DNA of 64,000 bases from Rotaria socialis (GCA_905331475.1 CAJNYU010000357.1:1-64000), one strand, 5' to 3'. Positions 49,075 to 61,681 are shown, numbered from the stretch's first letter. Numbers and translations are program-made. The notes: generated by a model from the sequence alone, not told the origin.

Positions 49075-49641
49075 ATGCCACATTATAATCGAATGAAAAG
49101 ATCCCGTAAAGCAGCCAATCCATCAAAAACCATTAAAACATCAAGACAAACATTATTTATAGATTCATTAATGAATACATTTCAAATCCAAACCGACGCA
49201 TCATCTCCTATTCTAATGACGTCCACCGATGATGAACTATCTAACTTGCCCCAATTCGATCGTATCGACGAACAAGAAAATAATGACGAAACTAGTATTG
49301 ATATGAACGAAGAATCTTCTATTACACATAATTCAGTATCATTAAAACGACCACGATTAAGTTATAATAAACGTTTAGAAGCTAATGCACGTGAACGTGA
49401 ACGCGTACATAACTTAACCGCTGCATTCGAAGCATTAAGACAAGTTATACCTATGTATGGTGATCAATCAAAGTTGAGTCGTTTATCAATATTACGTATA
49501 GCTTGTTCATACGTACATGTTCTTGGTGCATTAAATGAAATTGATTTCAGCCAAGGACAAAATGCGTACACACTCAATGAATCATTTCATATGCTTTCAT
49601 GTACAATTTTAAACGAACTCAAACGAAAAAAGAGCAATTAA
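49075..49641 (+). CDS. ATOH8-like: ATOH8/Net-type bHLH transcription factor
   Basis: A nuclear class A bHLH factor that binds E-boxes as a dimer. In the 188-residue reading from this Met, the bHLH lies at about residues 99-152: KRLEANARERERVHNLTAAF (basic region and start of helix 1), then the loop MYGDQSKLSRL and helix 2 ILRIACSYVHVL. The Glu and Arg residues that contact E-box DNA (NARERERV) are intact. The segment after helix 2 (ALNEIDFSQGQNAYTLNESF, then CTILNELKRKK) follows human ATOH8 (ALADLDYS...LSFSECVQRCTRTLQ), which is the reason for choosing ATOH8/Net over atonal, NeuroD or Fer. The N-terminus is Ser/Asp/Glu-rich and unconserved. The frame is open for a further 25 codons upstream to a splice-acceptor-like site, so the true start may be in an earlier exon. 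Confidence 0.85.
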   Translation: MPHYNRMKRSRKAANPSKTIKTSRQTLFIDSLMNTFQIQTDASSPILMTSTDDELSNLPQFDRIDEQENNDETSIDMNEESSITHNSVSLKRPRLSYNKRLEANARERERVHNLTAAFEALRQVIPMYGDQSKLSRLSILRIACSYVHVLGALNEIDFSQGQNAYTLNESFHMLSCTILNELKRKKSN

Positions 49642-52252
49642 CAATAGACATGGAAGATTTTATTGTTAGTATAAGTTTTTGAAAAAAACAATAGCAAAAG
49701 ATTCTTGATAATCAATGTTTTGTTTTTGTTGAACAGTACTCGAAATTTCAAAATAAAACTATGATATGTGCCGATTGGTCTATAGAAATACAAAATTTTA
49801 TTGATTACTTTTTAATTGAATCCAAAATTGCTTAGTAAACCTTGCTAGACAACTATGATAATTAGAAAATTATTAGGTCAATGCGGTTATGGTCTTTTTC
49901 TAATTAATCTTTAATTTCTGTTAACCTATTTTCAAATGTTTATTATTTTTTTGTTGAATCAATCTTGACGATTGCTTGTTGTCAACCGAAATTTTTTTTC
50001 AACATCTTTCTGATCAAAATCTGATCTATGCTATCATCATCTTCGTATACATCGAATTATTTTCTCTAACAGATTGATATTATCAATAGAAAATTGGCGA
50101 TCAAGCATTATAGGGACAAAACAAAAATGTAAACGTGCAAAACTCGAGATTAAGATATGACAAAGCACGACGTGAAACACTAACATTGGTAATTATCGCG
50201 AGTTATTATATTCTCATCATTTATAAATTGTTTATTTGGATACTCTTAAGATCTGTTTATTATCAGTAAAAGAAACATATAATTGGAAAAATCTAAAAAC
50301 ATTTGTAAACAAAAATGGATAAGAATTATCATCTTCAGGAAATTCTTATGTAATTGACGAGGTATGTTCAGATTTCCGAAAAAGGAAATTACAGAAATTT
50401 CCGAAGCTTCCATCAACTCGATTACTACATAGCAAAGCAAATGAAAATTTTTTGAAAATATTTGGAAGTTTAGAAATTTCGGAATCTTCTGTAATTTCGG
50501 AAATTTCGCTTTGTACAGAATTTTGGAAATTTCAAAAATTTCGGAAATTGTATAATTTTGGGAAATACCAAACAATTTAGAACACAAGTACTTGAAATTT
50601 CCAAAACTTCCGAAATTTCCTTTTTTGGAAGTCTGAACACTGCTGTAATTGGCATGTAATATTTCACTAGCATTGATTGCTTGAGGAGTATTTTTTTTAT
50701 TTCAAAGTCTAAAATACCTAAAGTACGAATTGTAACTGAATTCATCGAACTGAATCTGTTGTATAAAAGATCGTTGAGTACAGACAATATAGGACAGATA
50801 GTGATCTAATAATAGCTATTTCATGAATCTCACGCATGTGATCTAATTATTGCTATCGGAGTACTCAAAAGTCTTTTTTTGAGCGGAACGATTTCTTCCT
50901 CAGTAGCAAAGTAAAGAACTTATTATTTATTTCTGAAAACTCTTAACGTTCTATTTAATATTAGTTAAGTAATAATAAAACCATTATAATCAATTAAATA
51001 CGTACATTGAGAGGTAAGTTTCTCTCCTGTATATATAAATGACTTGATATATGCTTACGAGTGTTAATTTACATATTTGATGAAGTATTTCAAATTACAG
51101 CATAATCTATTTGTGACTTGTACCTCATTTTTCCTAGGTTTGATCAACTTCTGTTTTGCTACAGTAATATCTTTTTGAATCAATAATTCTTCATTTAAAT
51201 CTATGCAACAGAAATATGAGAACAATTTCTTTCATAATAAAAATGAACTGCCATCTATATTTTTCGCCAAAACATTTTTCTAGTTGATATGATCCAGGCA
51301 ACGAGAAACATTTTATATGATTCTTTTTTTTGTTTGATGTACATTTCATACGCAAAAAAAAACAAATCATGTTATGTGTGCGATAAAATGGCAAGTCCCA
51401 CTTAAATTCAGCACACAACACATGAAGAAATACGTATATTCGCATTCTAGATGGTCATTAGTGATGAAATTGTTTTCAACTATAAAAACATAGTATTATC
51501 GTCTATTGCAATATAACGCAGAGAAAAAAAGTAAGCTTTTTAATTCATTGCAAGGTCATAAAACCAAGGTCAATCTTTGTAGTTGAAGGACATCTTCATG
51601 CACGTTATAGTGAAAATAAAAGAGAACGATAATCATGTTTTTGTGGCCATAAATTTGCACACATGTTCTTTTCTCATTATTCCAAAACCCCCATACGATT
51701 ATCTAATCTCTACTTTGAGATTATTTCGTCATTTTCTATAGGACTGCCTTTTCCCTTGCTACCGATTATGTGTGACATCTAGATAGGAAAAGTTGGAATG
51801 GCACAGTAAGCGACACTCATGTTACTATATGATTTGAACTTCTTTTCTCAAACTCTGCCCCATCGAAAAACGGTGCGTTGTATCACGAGTCGATCACGTC
51901 ATAGGCACGCACATTGGTGCATGAAAAAATCACCAGCTGTTGCATATGAGATATTATTTTTCTGCTAAGAATTAATAATTATTGTGTATATATACATATA
52001 TACGATAAGAATCTTATTGTCTTTGAAAATGGCAGCCAATGTATATGATTTTCTTTAAAATTTTCTTTTCTATTCATATTTATTCTTTTCTTGTCAGTAA
52101 ATCAATCAACTAATCAAATTCGTTCTATTATGGTTAGCAACATTTACTGTTTTATTATCTGTCAACAAATTCGACTTTCCACGCATTTCTTTCATATATA
52201 AATCTTTATTTTTCTTTATGGATTATCTTTAATTGATAAAAACCAACGCAAA
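49642..52252. other. Gene-free region holding a hAT-type MITE
   Basis: Apart from the element at 50357-50643, I see only AT-rich sequence. Promoter elements for GPCPD1 should be at the right end; TTTATG/TATATAAATC near 52196 is TATA-like but unproven. Confidence 0.45.
50357..50643. mobile_element. Non-autonomous hAT-like MITE with 8 bp target duplication
   Basis: Terminal inverted repeats 50365-50390 and 50614-50639 are 26 bases with two mismatches (TGTTCAGATTTCCGAAAAAG versus TGTTCAGACTTCCAAAAAAG at the ends). The unit is flanked by an exact 8-base direct repeat, TGTAATTG, at 50349-50356 and 50644-50651. Eight-base duplications and CAGTGTTC-like ends are typical of hAT transposons; the right end reads GCAGTGTTCAGA. 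Left and right ends differ by four bases outside the inverted repeat. The interior repeats GAAATTTCGGAA words in both directions, so the whole element folds. It has no transposase. Confidence 0.8.
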
Positions 52253-55200
52253 ATGATTCGTCGAGTTGTTTACGATATTGAATTTCGTGTACTTGTTAAA
52301 GAGAAATTAAATTCTTCTGATAGTGTTCTCATTACTGGCTCGTGTGACCAATTAGGTGAGTGGCTACCCAATCGTTGTGTACCTTTAAATCGTCTCGATA
52401 AAACTGACGATGGTGAGATTTGGTCAACGAATATTAAAATTTATGGTACGCAAAAAATCTCGTACAGATATTTAATCGCTCAAATTGTCCGCATTGATGA
52501 TGATTTAAATTTAATTGTTAAGAAGTGTAAGCGTTTGAAAATCTCGTTTTTTATATGTAATTTTTATTTTTCAATCTATAGGGGAAACATTTAAAGTAGC
52601 ACGTCAATTATCTTTTAACAATTGGACAAATGACTCGGGTGTGGGTGTGTCATCAATTACTACGCCAACAGTTGATAATGAGCCGCCGGATGAATTTCCA
52701 GCTATATTTGGTTGTTATAAAGGTGAACGCCGTACTGATATTGGTTGGTTAACTGGTCAGACAGAAATTCAACTACGCTTTCATTCAAATGCTTTACAAA
52801 TATGGTCATCCAAGCTCCGCAATAGTAAAATATCATTAAAAGTTTCGCCTATTGGTATGTTTTGTTTTCAAGAAATAGAAATATCTTAATTTTAACAATA
52901 AATATGAAATTTAGATTTAAATTATCAGCAAGAAAATGAAGAAACGTCAACCGATTCACCTAGTCAGATCTTTGCACCAACGTCAAAAGTTTTCATTCAA
53001 TCAGCTTTATTACGTTTGTCAGGTTGTGAAGCAAATATTCAAAGTGATTATGGTGCTATTATCGAAAAAGATGATTATGTGATTGTGAAAATTCAAACAT
53101 TTGAACCCGAAAATGTTGCGTATCATATAGACTTCTATCTTGTTGATGATACAACATCATTAATAAAACACATTGGATTTGCATATGTTTTACCCATACA
53201 TTCAAATCTTGAATTAGCCGATAATAAACAACTTAATCGTATAGTACCAATTATTGGTCTCAAACATAATCCGTGAGTGTTTTTATTCCAAATTAAACAT
53301 ATAATAGTTTTTCTTTCTTTTTTTTTAGCATTGGTCAAATAAAAATTGATGTACTATTAATAACACCACTAGATGCTGTTCAACAAAAATTTTTTGTTAC
53401 ACCATCAAAATATTGGCGTCAAGGCCGACGACCAGTGAATGTTGGCCATCGAGGATTAGGTATGAATTCTAGAATCTTAAGGAACCCATCGAAGATTGCT
53501 CTCACCTTTTCAATCGTAAAATAAGCATATGTAAAACTCTCTAAAGAATATAGGTCCTACTGATTTTACCGTTTAAAAAAACACCAGAGGATTCTTGATT
53601 AATCCTATTAGAAATTTAATATACTATTGATTGACTTGGAAAAAAATCATTCTAATAAATAATGTATAAGAGAAACGTGATAATTATAGTTAGTCCTACT
53701 TATTATAAATCAATTTTAATATAAAGTGATGAATCAAGGACAAGAACAAAAAGAAGTGTGCTTTTTTTTTATTAGGTAAAACAAATGCTGAACATATTCC
53801 ATCTAAACATCTAGCATCAATATCGAATGACACAAATAAACAACGCTCTATTGATTCTGTAGCATCGAATTTTCCACCAGCAATACCACCTGTACAAACG
53901 AAATTTGTCAGCGAAAATACGTTAGCTTCATTTAAAGGTGCTTTTCAACTCGGCTTTGATTTTGTTGAATTTGATGTTCAATTATCAAAAGATAAAGTGC
54001 CTGTTGTTTATCATGATTTTCAAGTCGCTATTACACTTAAACGTAAAGGACAAGAAGCAGAATTATTTGTTGTACCAGTTAAAGATTTAACATTACCACA
54101 ATTACAATCATTGAAAATCTATCATGCTAGTAAAACCGATGTCACTAAAGCTGATGAAGAATACGATGATGACGATCAAGCAACTATAAACAATACAATG
54201 AATTCACTAGGAACATCAACGTTATCAAATGGTGTAGAAAATCAATTAAAACAACAACAAGATGATAAAAAATTTCGTTCGCTATTTCCAACACTACAAG
54301 AACTTTTCGAAACACTCGATCCATATCTTGGCTTTAATGTTGAAATAAAATATGCTATGGAATATAGAAAAGGTGGTAGTGAACAAAATCATTATTTTGA
54401 ACGCAATGAATATATTGATTGTATTCTTCGATGTCTAATTAATTATGGTAAATAGAAATTTCAATAGAATCGAAAATTATTTTGTTTGAGAAACCGTTAG
54501 CTCGGAGTAATCTAATCATAAATTGATAAGACGATTGATAGAGTTCTCATAGTCGTACTGGCTTCAACAGTCAAATATCTTTTTATTTCTAGCCGGTAAA
54601 CGTGTTATTGTTATATCAACATTTGATCCTGATTGTGCGTCAATGCTTCGCTTGAAACAAACCTTATTTCCAGTATTATTTTTAACACAAGGTGATAAAG
54701 GCGATTGGCCACAATATTTAGATATTCGAACATGGTCGATCGATATTGGCCTATGTTTTATTGTTGCTGAACATTTATCAGGTTTAGCTGCGCCAGCACT
54801 TGATATTCTTGCAAATAAAGAATTTGTTAAACATGTGAAGGAAAACGAAAAATTATTATTTATTTGGGGCGATGAAGCCAGTAAGAGTTTAATAAAAAAG
54901 ACTTTAAAATTTAAAAAATTTCTTTACTATTTATATTAAGGTAATAAAGATGTATCGAAGTGTTTATTGGAATTGCGTGTCGATGGTTTAATTTTTGATC
55001 ATGCTGCTGAAGTAAAAGAAGAACATTCGACAATAGAAAATCTCTTCATTTGTAAGTAACTCAAGTTCAGAATTGAAAAAAATTCTGAAGACTTTCTTGC
55101 TTTTAAATAAATTTTAGCTGAAGAACGTGAAGAATTAGAAGTTGTGAATAATTTTCGTCAAAAACAACTTGAATTGCAACATCATCAACTATTACAAGAA

Positions 55201-55353
55201 CTTGAACGATTAAAAGCAGCACGTGAAGCAACGAATTTATCGATATCAACAACAAACCCACCATCGATAAATCAAATTTCTAAAGTTCTAACAAATGCAG
55301 GACAAGATCAATCGTCAATAATAATAGATTCAAATTTTAAACATGTTATGTGA
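52253..55353 (+). CDS. GPCPD1: Glycerophosphocholine phosphodiesterase with CBM20 domain
   Basis: GPCPD1 (GDE5) hydrolyses glycerophosphocholine to glycerol-3-phosphate and choline in the cytosol. Eight exons (52253-52526, 52582-52854, 52915-53272, 53329-53459, 53776-54447, 54593-54880, 54941-55051, 55118-55353) join to 780 residues. The N-terminal starch-binding CBM20 shows LITGSCDQLGEWLP and WSTNIKIYG and ends KKWETFKVARQ, as in vertebrate GPCPD1. The middle has IGWLTGQTEIQLRFH and SKYWRQGRRP. The GDPD catalytic domain has VGHRGLG, SENTLASFKGAFQLGFDFVE, FDVQLSKDKVPVVYHD and FNVEIKY, so the catalytic His pair and metal-binding Glu/Asp residues are all present. LFLTQGDKGDWPQYLDIR and FIWGDEASN follow. 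The C-terminus adds a short coiled coil (QLELQHHQLLQELERLKAAR) not expected in the human protein. A 315-base intron splits the catalytic domain right after HRGLG. Confidence 0.95.
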
Positions 55354-55626
55354 CTAAATTATATTCGTCGATTTCGAGAAATATTTTTTGTCTTTATTCT
55401 TTATCTATTCTTAATGATAGTTTCATTTTCGTCCTCGTTTTTTGTATCTTAAGCCTTTGCATAATCCTTTATTCTCTTTTCTGCTAATTTAAAAGAAGAA
55501 AAACATTATTTATTGTCATCTATCAATTACATACGGCAGAGACATATCAAACCATAGGCAATATAAATAACTTCCTAAAAAATAGAGTAAAAATATTATC
55601 TTATTTTTTGATTATAGATTTTATCA

Positions 55627-55899
55627 ATGGTGATACGTATTATTAACAGTCTTTTAGGAGTTTTAACTCGACCCTATATTTATCTACAACAAGTTATTCT
55701 TATTTCATTTCAATCTTATTTACCAATGCAATTTGATGAAAAGTCATGGTATATGCTATTTGGTTTTATGACTTTTATGGTATTTATTATTGCCTATGTT
55801 CTTAGTCGCTATGTAACATTACAAGACGCCGATGATGATCCTATTTATCAACGTGCACGCTTCTATTCGATGCAAAGAAAACATTCAAAAGAGACTTGA
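55627..55899 (+). CDS. Small membrane protein, 90 residues, unknown
   Basis: A single-exon reading starting MVIRIINSLLGVLTRP with an amphipathic or first helix (YLQQVILISF), then a stronger helix (WYMLFGFMTFMVFIIAYVLS) and a charged tail QDADDDPIYQRARFYSMQRK. A splice-acceptor-like GATTATAG lies 14 bases before the ATG, so a 5' untranslated exon is possible. AATAAA at 55978-55983 follows the stop. It lies 273 bases after GPCPD1 on the same strand. I do not recognise it; the tail pattern resembles small mitochondrial or ER membrane proteins. Confidence 0.6.
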   Translation: MVIRIINSLLGVLTRPYIYLQQVILISFQSYLPMQFDEKSWYMLFGFMTFMVFIIAYVLSRYVTLQDADDDPIYQRARFYSMQRKHSKET

Positions 55900-56354
55900 A
55901 TAAGAATTTAATTGCAATAGTGTGTTTTTCCATTCTCTACAGTACTTTTACAAGAGAATAATCTAGTCAATATTTTGTAAATAAAGTTATTAATAAAAAA
56001 TAAAACGGAAAACAAAAGCGTTGTTAATTCTCAAGAGTATTGCATTCATATGCATTAATTTATTAAAACAGTCACTCATCATTCTATGTTTTTGCATAGA
56101 TATAGAGTTCACTGATGTGCGTGCTTAGGGAAATTTCGAAATCACAACTATAAGAATTTGCAGTCTGAAAAATTTCGAAATACATATTTTTGTGCATAAA
56201 ACTCAAAATAAATTCTAAGAAATAAATTGTTATTACCATATAGTTGATTTTGATACAAATAGAATTAACATCAATTAGTTAATTTATTGTATAAAAAAAT
56301 AAACAAACGATCTTGTTTTTACGAAAGTAAACGGCGCCTAAATGTAATAAATGA
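55900..56354. other. Short intergenic
   Basis: AT-rich, with two GAAATTTCGAAAT-like words (about 56128-56182) resembling the interior of the hAT MITE but without ends. No coding signal. Confidence 0.4.
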
Positions 56355-57578
56355 ATGCAAGAAGCTAATAATAAATCTCGTTTATATTGTGAACACTACG
56401 TACCATCGAATATTGCTTGTTCAGATTGTCATGCAATCGAAAAGGACTATAAAAATCGACCACTTTATGCTCCATTATATGTTCCTCTACCTGAACTACC
56501 GACTGTAATCAATAGTTCGCAACTAAAACTGCCCAATACTTTCTATGTGCCAATGAATGAAAATTCAAAATCAAAAAATAATTGTTCGACTTATTTAACA
56601 TCAGATGATTGTGTCGAGCTCAATACAAAGAATGGCATCGTTCGAGTACCACGATCGACGCTTGTTCAACGATGCGCTACGAACGAATCTATGAAAAATA
56701 ATAATCAATGTTCAACAAGAAATGTCACTTGTAATTCTCAAGAAATATTTCCAGGTGATTTTAAAAAGCATGCACATCGTTTTACACGTAGTTTCAGTTG
56801 GAAAACTAAACCAGAAGAACCACCATTTGCACAAATGCAACCTCTACCGAAACTTATAAAACGACCTGGTTATATTGAAATGTGTTGTAAAAGTTCGATA
56901 ACTATCAAGAAAATTTAATATTCTATGATTATTATTCAAAACAACTGTTTGGTTTTAGATATTTGTTGGCCAACACATCAACTTTGCTTGTGTTGTACAA
57001 GAAATGTTGCTGACAGTTGCCGTAAATGGTCAAAATCAACTGGAGAATATGATTATATTGATGCATGCTGGTCATCATGTGCATTATGTTCAGATGATGC
57101 CTATAAAATACTCAATACACCTGTTGTATATAATGAGAAAATTATTGATCCTGAACTTCTATTACCACTCGATGCTGAATTACTCTACTATTCAATACAA
57201 TCAGCAAAACGGCAAAAAGCCAAACAGCAGAACATTCTAACCGAATCATTAAGTTCTCAACAACCATCACAAAATCAGCAACAACAAAATACACTTCCAT
57301 TCAGTACTATCCAAAAGACTATCAAAGAGTTGCCATCGTCAGTGACAATACAAGAACAACAACGGATTGCACCATCAACATCACTGGCAAACGTAGTAGA
57401 AAAGTCAAAGCAAGTAGGAAAAATGAAGTCTTTAAAACCTATCAAGACTAGAAAAAAATCATCGACATCCAATCGGAAGAAAAATCGGAGAAAAAAATCT
57501 AGTCGATCCAGAAGTCCGTCCAGTAAAAAACGATCCAGTCGATCGAAAAATCATTCTAAACGAAAATCAAAATCGTAA
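56355..57578 (+). CDS. Cys-rich protein with basic SR-like tail, unknown
   Basis: Two exons (56355-56886 and 56959-57578) join in frame to 383 residues. The N-terminus has CEHYVPSNIACSDCH. The middle has many Pro and Cys (PLYAPLYVPLPELP). Across the splice junction is a dense Cys cluster (EMCYICWPTHQLCLCC, then CRKW and DACWSSCALC) that could bind zinc. Then comes a helical segment with Gln-rich stretches and a very basic, Ser/Arg/Lys tail (RSRSPSSKKRSSRSKN) typical of nuclear or RNA-associated proteins. The start is the first in-frame Met; an earlier ATG five bases upstream hits a stop after five codons. I do not recognise the family. A zinc-binding RNA- or chromatin-associated role is a guess from composition. 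Confidence 0.7.
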
Positions 57579-59059
57579 CCAATTTTTTTTCTTTCCTAAT
57601 AAATAAAACTGATCATGAAGATTTGACAGATACATGTAAAATATTCAATTGCCAATTAGGAGATATGTGTATATTAATATAATTATCTATCAATGCCCTC
57701 TGGATAGCAAAATCCCATTTATATGATAATAGAAATTGATTTAAAAGTATTTCATTAGAGAAATATATAAATAATTTCTAAGGATTGAAAAAATTGCAAG
57801 TTTAAAAATTGAATCAGACTGCTCATTCGTCTATTATCAATCGTTCTTTTGTTGATAAGGAAAATGTCAAAACAATTAACATGCTTTTCGCTTGTCAGTA
57901 TTTTTTCCCTAGATTTCCTAAAAGTCTTCTTTCGGAAGTTACAAAGACGTTGATGCCATGGCAATGAATGTTTGCAACGTTATGCATCGCTGAAATAACT
58001 AAATATTATTCACTTAAAATTACACCTTATTTTGCTATTAAATATGGCTATGAGAAAGAACTCACTAGTGTTTTTTTTCTTGCACGTCTACATCCATGCG
58101 TGATGGCGCAAACTATTTCAGAAAATGAACCACTCAAACTATTATCAACGACGACTCTCTGAAAAAAGCCGACGATCTATTCTTGATGCTGTGAGCAATC
58201 AACATAGTTCTATTGATAGTTTCTCTCGATAGCTTAGGAATGCTTATTTCATAGTTTCTACTATGAAGAATACTTGAAAAAGAATTATTGAAGACAATCT
58301 TTTCTAGACTCTTTGCTCATAAATCATTCTTTTTTTTTTATATATTGATATAGTCCAAAAATTTACACTATCACATCAAAAAAGATTTTAAAACAATTAT
58401 ATATCGGCTTGTTTTCTATTGACATAGAAGCAATTTATTTAGATTACGATGTTAGAACGTATTATTCAGATAGTAACTGTAAATCATGTCGATTAAGAAC
58501 ATCATAATTATTATTTTGTACGCATATATATGACGTCAATAAGAAGTACTGAAGTAAATAATACTTGAAGAGGAAAATTCCGCAGGTCTATGAAGACATG
58601 TTGACATATATGATAAGTGTGATAAACTGACATTTTATGGCATTTTCTTTCTTATCTTCTTTCTTTTAATCGAAATACATTTCATAAATTTGTTTTCGTC
58701 ACACATACACAAACATATTCGTAGGTCTTCTTTCTAATTGATGAAATATAGTTTCCGATAAAATGGTGTTTCTCATCAGAGATTATACTTAACTAGAAGA
58801 ATAAAGAAACGAAGATTTAGTCAACAACGAAAATCATCTTTCAAACCCTCATCGTGTTCACTAATGAATCTCATACGCATGTTTGTTTTCTCTGATGGAT
58901 TATCATGCTCGTGTTAGCATGATTTTCAATACAAGAAAAGAAAGCAAAGCAGAGTGTTTTTTCTTTTGAAAAATTGTTCTAAGAAAAATAATTTACATTT
59001 ATTGAGTAACATTAAAAATTTTATACATTCATCTGAATATGCTTTACATGATAATATAC
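57579..59059. other. Intergenic with one possible orphan exon
   Basis: Mostly AT-rich without signal. Bases 58122-58232 form an exon-like reading after a CTATTTCAG acceptor (MNHSNYYQRRLSEKSRRSIL, ending SSIDSFSR and stop), with no matching upstream exon. A microsatellite-like T tract lies at 58331-58339. Confidence 0.4.
58122..58232 (+). pseudogene. Possible orphan terminal exon
   Basis: After AACTATTTCAG the plus strand reads KMNHSNYYQRRLSEKSRRSI and on to LDAVSNQHSSIDSFSR with a stop at 58230-58232. Ser/Arg-rich C-terminal tails like this occur in receptors and channels. I see no partner exon, so it may be a remnant or chance. Confidence 0.2.
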
Positions 59060-59858
59060 TTAATAATAATAGTAGATACTTAACAACAAGCCAATAGACG
59101 CCATTAATAAAGATGAATGTAGGCTCCGTGCTTTATTACAACCATCAAATGCACAAAGTGACATAGAGCCTTGTAGACGTATAGAACCATTCAAATCTTG
59201 AAAACCTTTTAATCGAAAATTGCCTGATGTTTCCAATAATTTTGTTGATTCCATAATATTATCAACAACACACGTACGATAGTAAATAACAGTATTTAAA
59301 TAAGAAGCATTCGCATCACTATCGACACTCAAAACGCGACCATTAATTTTTACGCAAAATCTAGCCGGAAATGTTCCATTTTTGCCGAAAGCAGTTGCCT
59401 GAAAAAAAACAAAATTCATGTTCAATATTCATTTTACTATACGGTTTGCAAGTCAATTAGTTTTCTCTACTCTCAAGTGCTCTATGCCCTCCCTCGTCAT
59501 TTATAACCAACTCCACTATCGCTAATCAGATTATTCAATTTGTGTTCGAAGAGAAAAACACAACAGAAAGAAATTAATTACTTTCTGCATAAATATTGAT
59601 AAGGTTTTTGTTTAATTTTTCAATCCCATGAAAAATGACTATTCAAACACGAGAAATAGAAATCATCGTATTTACCTGACAATTTATTTGTACCGGATTA
59701 ATCAAGGATGAAAATGGATCTTGGCAGCCATCATTATTTGGATCTGTAGTCATACATTTATAGCATGCTAAACCTTGGCTTTCTATAGGTTCAATCAATA
59801 AAAACATATATATTAGCAATATAGTACATTGTTCCCAACATGGAATATTTTTCAGCAT
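59060..59858 (-). CDS. Ly6/uPAR-fold GPI-type surface protein
   Basis: Two exons (59676-59858 and 59060-59398) join in frame to 173 residues. The signal peptide is CTILLIYMFLLIEPIESQG, so I prefer the Met at 59858 (MLKNIPCWEQ) to the one 15 codons upstream at 59903. The mature protein begins LACYKCMTTDPNNDGCQDPF, the CxxC start of Ly6 domains, and closes with YRTCVVD and LCAFDGCNKA, the terminal Cys-Asn of the three-finger fold. Eight mature Cys are visible. A final hydrophobic stretch (SSLLMASIGLLLSIYYYY) fits a GPI-attachment signal. The layout resembles invertebrate quiver/sleepless proteins that modulate ion channels; subfamily and role are inferred only. Confidence 0.8.
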
Positions 59859-59903
59859 TGTGTAATGTGTAAAACTCAAACTTCTATTATTGATCGAAAG
59901 CAA

Positions 59904-61681
59904 AAAAAAATGAATTTTAGTTGTAAATATTTTTTCAAGTCACTGAATAACAACATTTACCTTTTGTTCTACTTCTTATCCGACCGCTTACAACAATGCG
60001 ATATATGGAACTTTAAGTGATGGTAAATTTTTTTTGTAGAATAACAGCAGTTGCGTTTCCTTTTTCTTGTGCTCAACGAGTCATCATCGCCAACAGCATC
60101 ATTTTCTTTTCTTTCTCGTTTTAGCTATGTGTTTCTGAATACTGAGGAGTTCTTCTTCGTCGTTGTTCTATTTCTTCATTTTCTTCTTTTTTTTCTTCTC
60201 TAAATTTATGCCTGATGAAGGCTCGGTTTTTTCCCCATACTCTCAGTATCCTCTATGCATCGCGCTCTCTGCCTCTCTCCTATCAACTGCAGTCATGTAG
60301 AAAAGTTGAGTCATTGATTAGACACTAGCTCTCTGAGACAGTAAAAGAATAGGAGAAAAACTGCTTACATCTAATATTTTTTTTCTATTTTTCATAATGG
60401 AACGATAAGGCGTTGCTAACATGATTCTTTCGCGTTATCTTGGCTGAGCTTTGCTTTTTTTTATCTCATTCTCATTTTCGCTTCCGACACAAACATATTG
60501 ACTGGAGCAAAATTAAAGCAAAAAGTCAGTTCAATTTTTGATAAGTAACGTACGATAAGTAGTGTTACTCTTTTCTATTCTCTAAACGGAATAGATTCTC
60601 GGAGATGAGCGTGTATGAACGGAAACCAAAGATGATCCTTTTTCAAAGTACATGATTTCGAATTCATTAAACATAGCTTAGATGGGTATTTGAACTTTCT
60701 TCTGGTGAACACTAACAAAAAACGGATCAAGGAAAAAAAACGATTGTTCATACTAAATTGAGATTATTTTTAAAAAGATCATGTTCAATTAGCCAGAAAA
60801 AGAAACAAGAAATGATAGAACCATCGTGTTCAACAATCAACTGATGATACATCACTAGATCTTCAATTGTATATGAAAATAATCATTTGTTTTTTTCTGT
60901 TATTTCCCAATAGAATTTATTGTTCGAAGATTTACTGACCTCATTAGAGAAAATAGTTGCAAGACTAAATTGAACCTAAGGAAAAAAGAAAATAATTCTA
61001 TGATCGTTCCTAACATTACTGGCTTCGGTTCCGGAGCTAGCAAACTGTTTCCGGTTCCTTTTTCCTTTACTGCTCTTCATATGTTCATGCAAGCAAATAA
61101 TCAATATGTATTTCTCTTCCATATAAATATTAATTTTAAGATAAAACTTGTACACGATGATCAATATTAGAATCAAGCAAACAACATTAGTGAAAAAATG
61201 TTTTGCGGTATAAAAAAAGAAGTAGACTGATTGACAACTTTTTTCTTCTCTTATCATCTATCAATATGTGCTCTTGATAATAACTTGTAATGCCTTTGAC
61301 ATCTGTTGACACCTATTCATTCGATAAAATATGGTTAGATTAATGTCAATTTATGTAAAGTAAGAGCTGATATTAAGCTTTTTGACTTTTCTATTGAAAA
61401 AAAGATTGGATAATTAACCTTTTGTTTTTTCCACAATAAAAAAAGAAAAAGTTCTATTCGTCTTGTAATATATTCCATATGTAATTTTTAAGACTAAAAA
61501 GCAATTTGTCATTGGTGCTCTTGACATTTCTCAACAGTTACAACATATTCATAGGCATATTGAACAACACGAAAGGCTATTTTTCGTACTGAAGTTTGAA
61601 TATTGTTATTTAGAAAAGTCGAAGATTAGAGGTCACATGAATGTAATACAAAATTGATAAATAAAATTTTAAAAGCAAACA
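59904..61681. other. Gene-free region between two minus-strand genes
   Basis: Pyrimidine-rich and AT-rich DNA; no supported exon. A CG-richer patch around 61018-61060 (CTTCGGTTCCGGAGCTAGC) has no partner and no reading I trust. Confidence 0.45.

Noticed and set aside
50246-50787. Two overlapping Phe/Lys-rich minus-strand frames
   Set aside because: They span the hAT-like MITE and its flanks; repeats of GAAATTTC generate the reading.
61018-61070. CG-richer patch CTTCGGTTCCGGAGC as another TIR element
   Set aside because: Superficial likeness to the 1171 element only; no inverted partner nearby.
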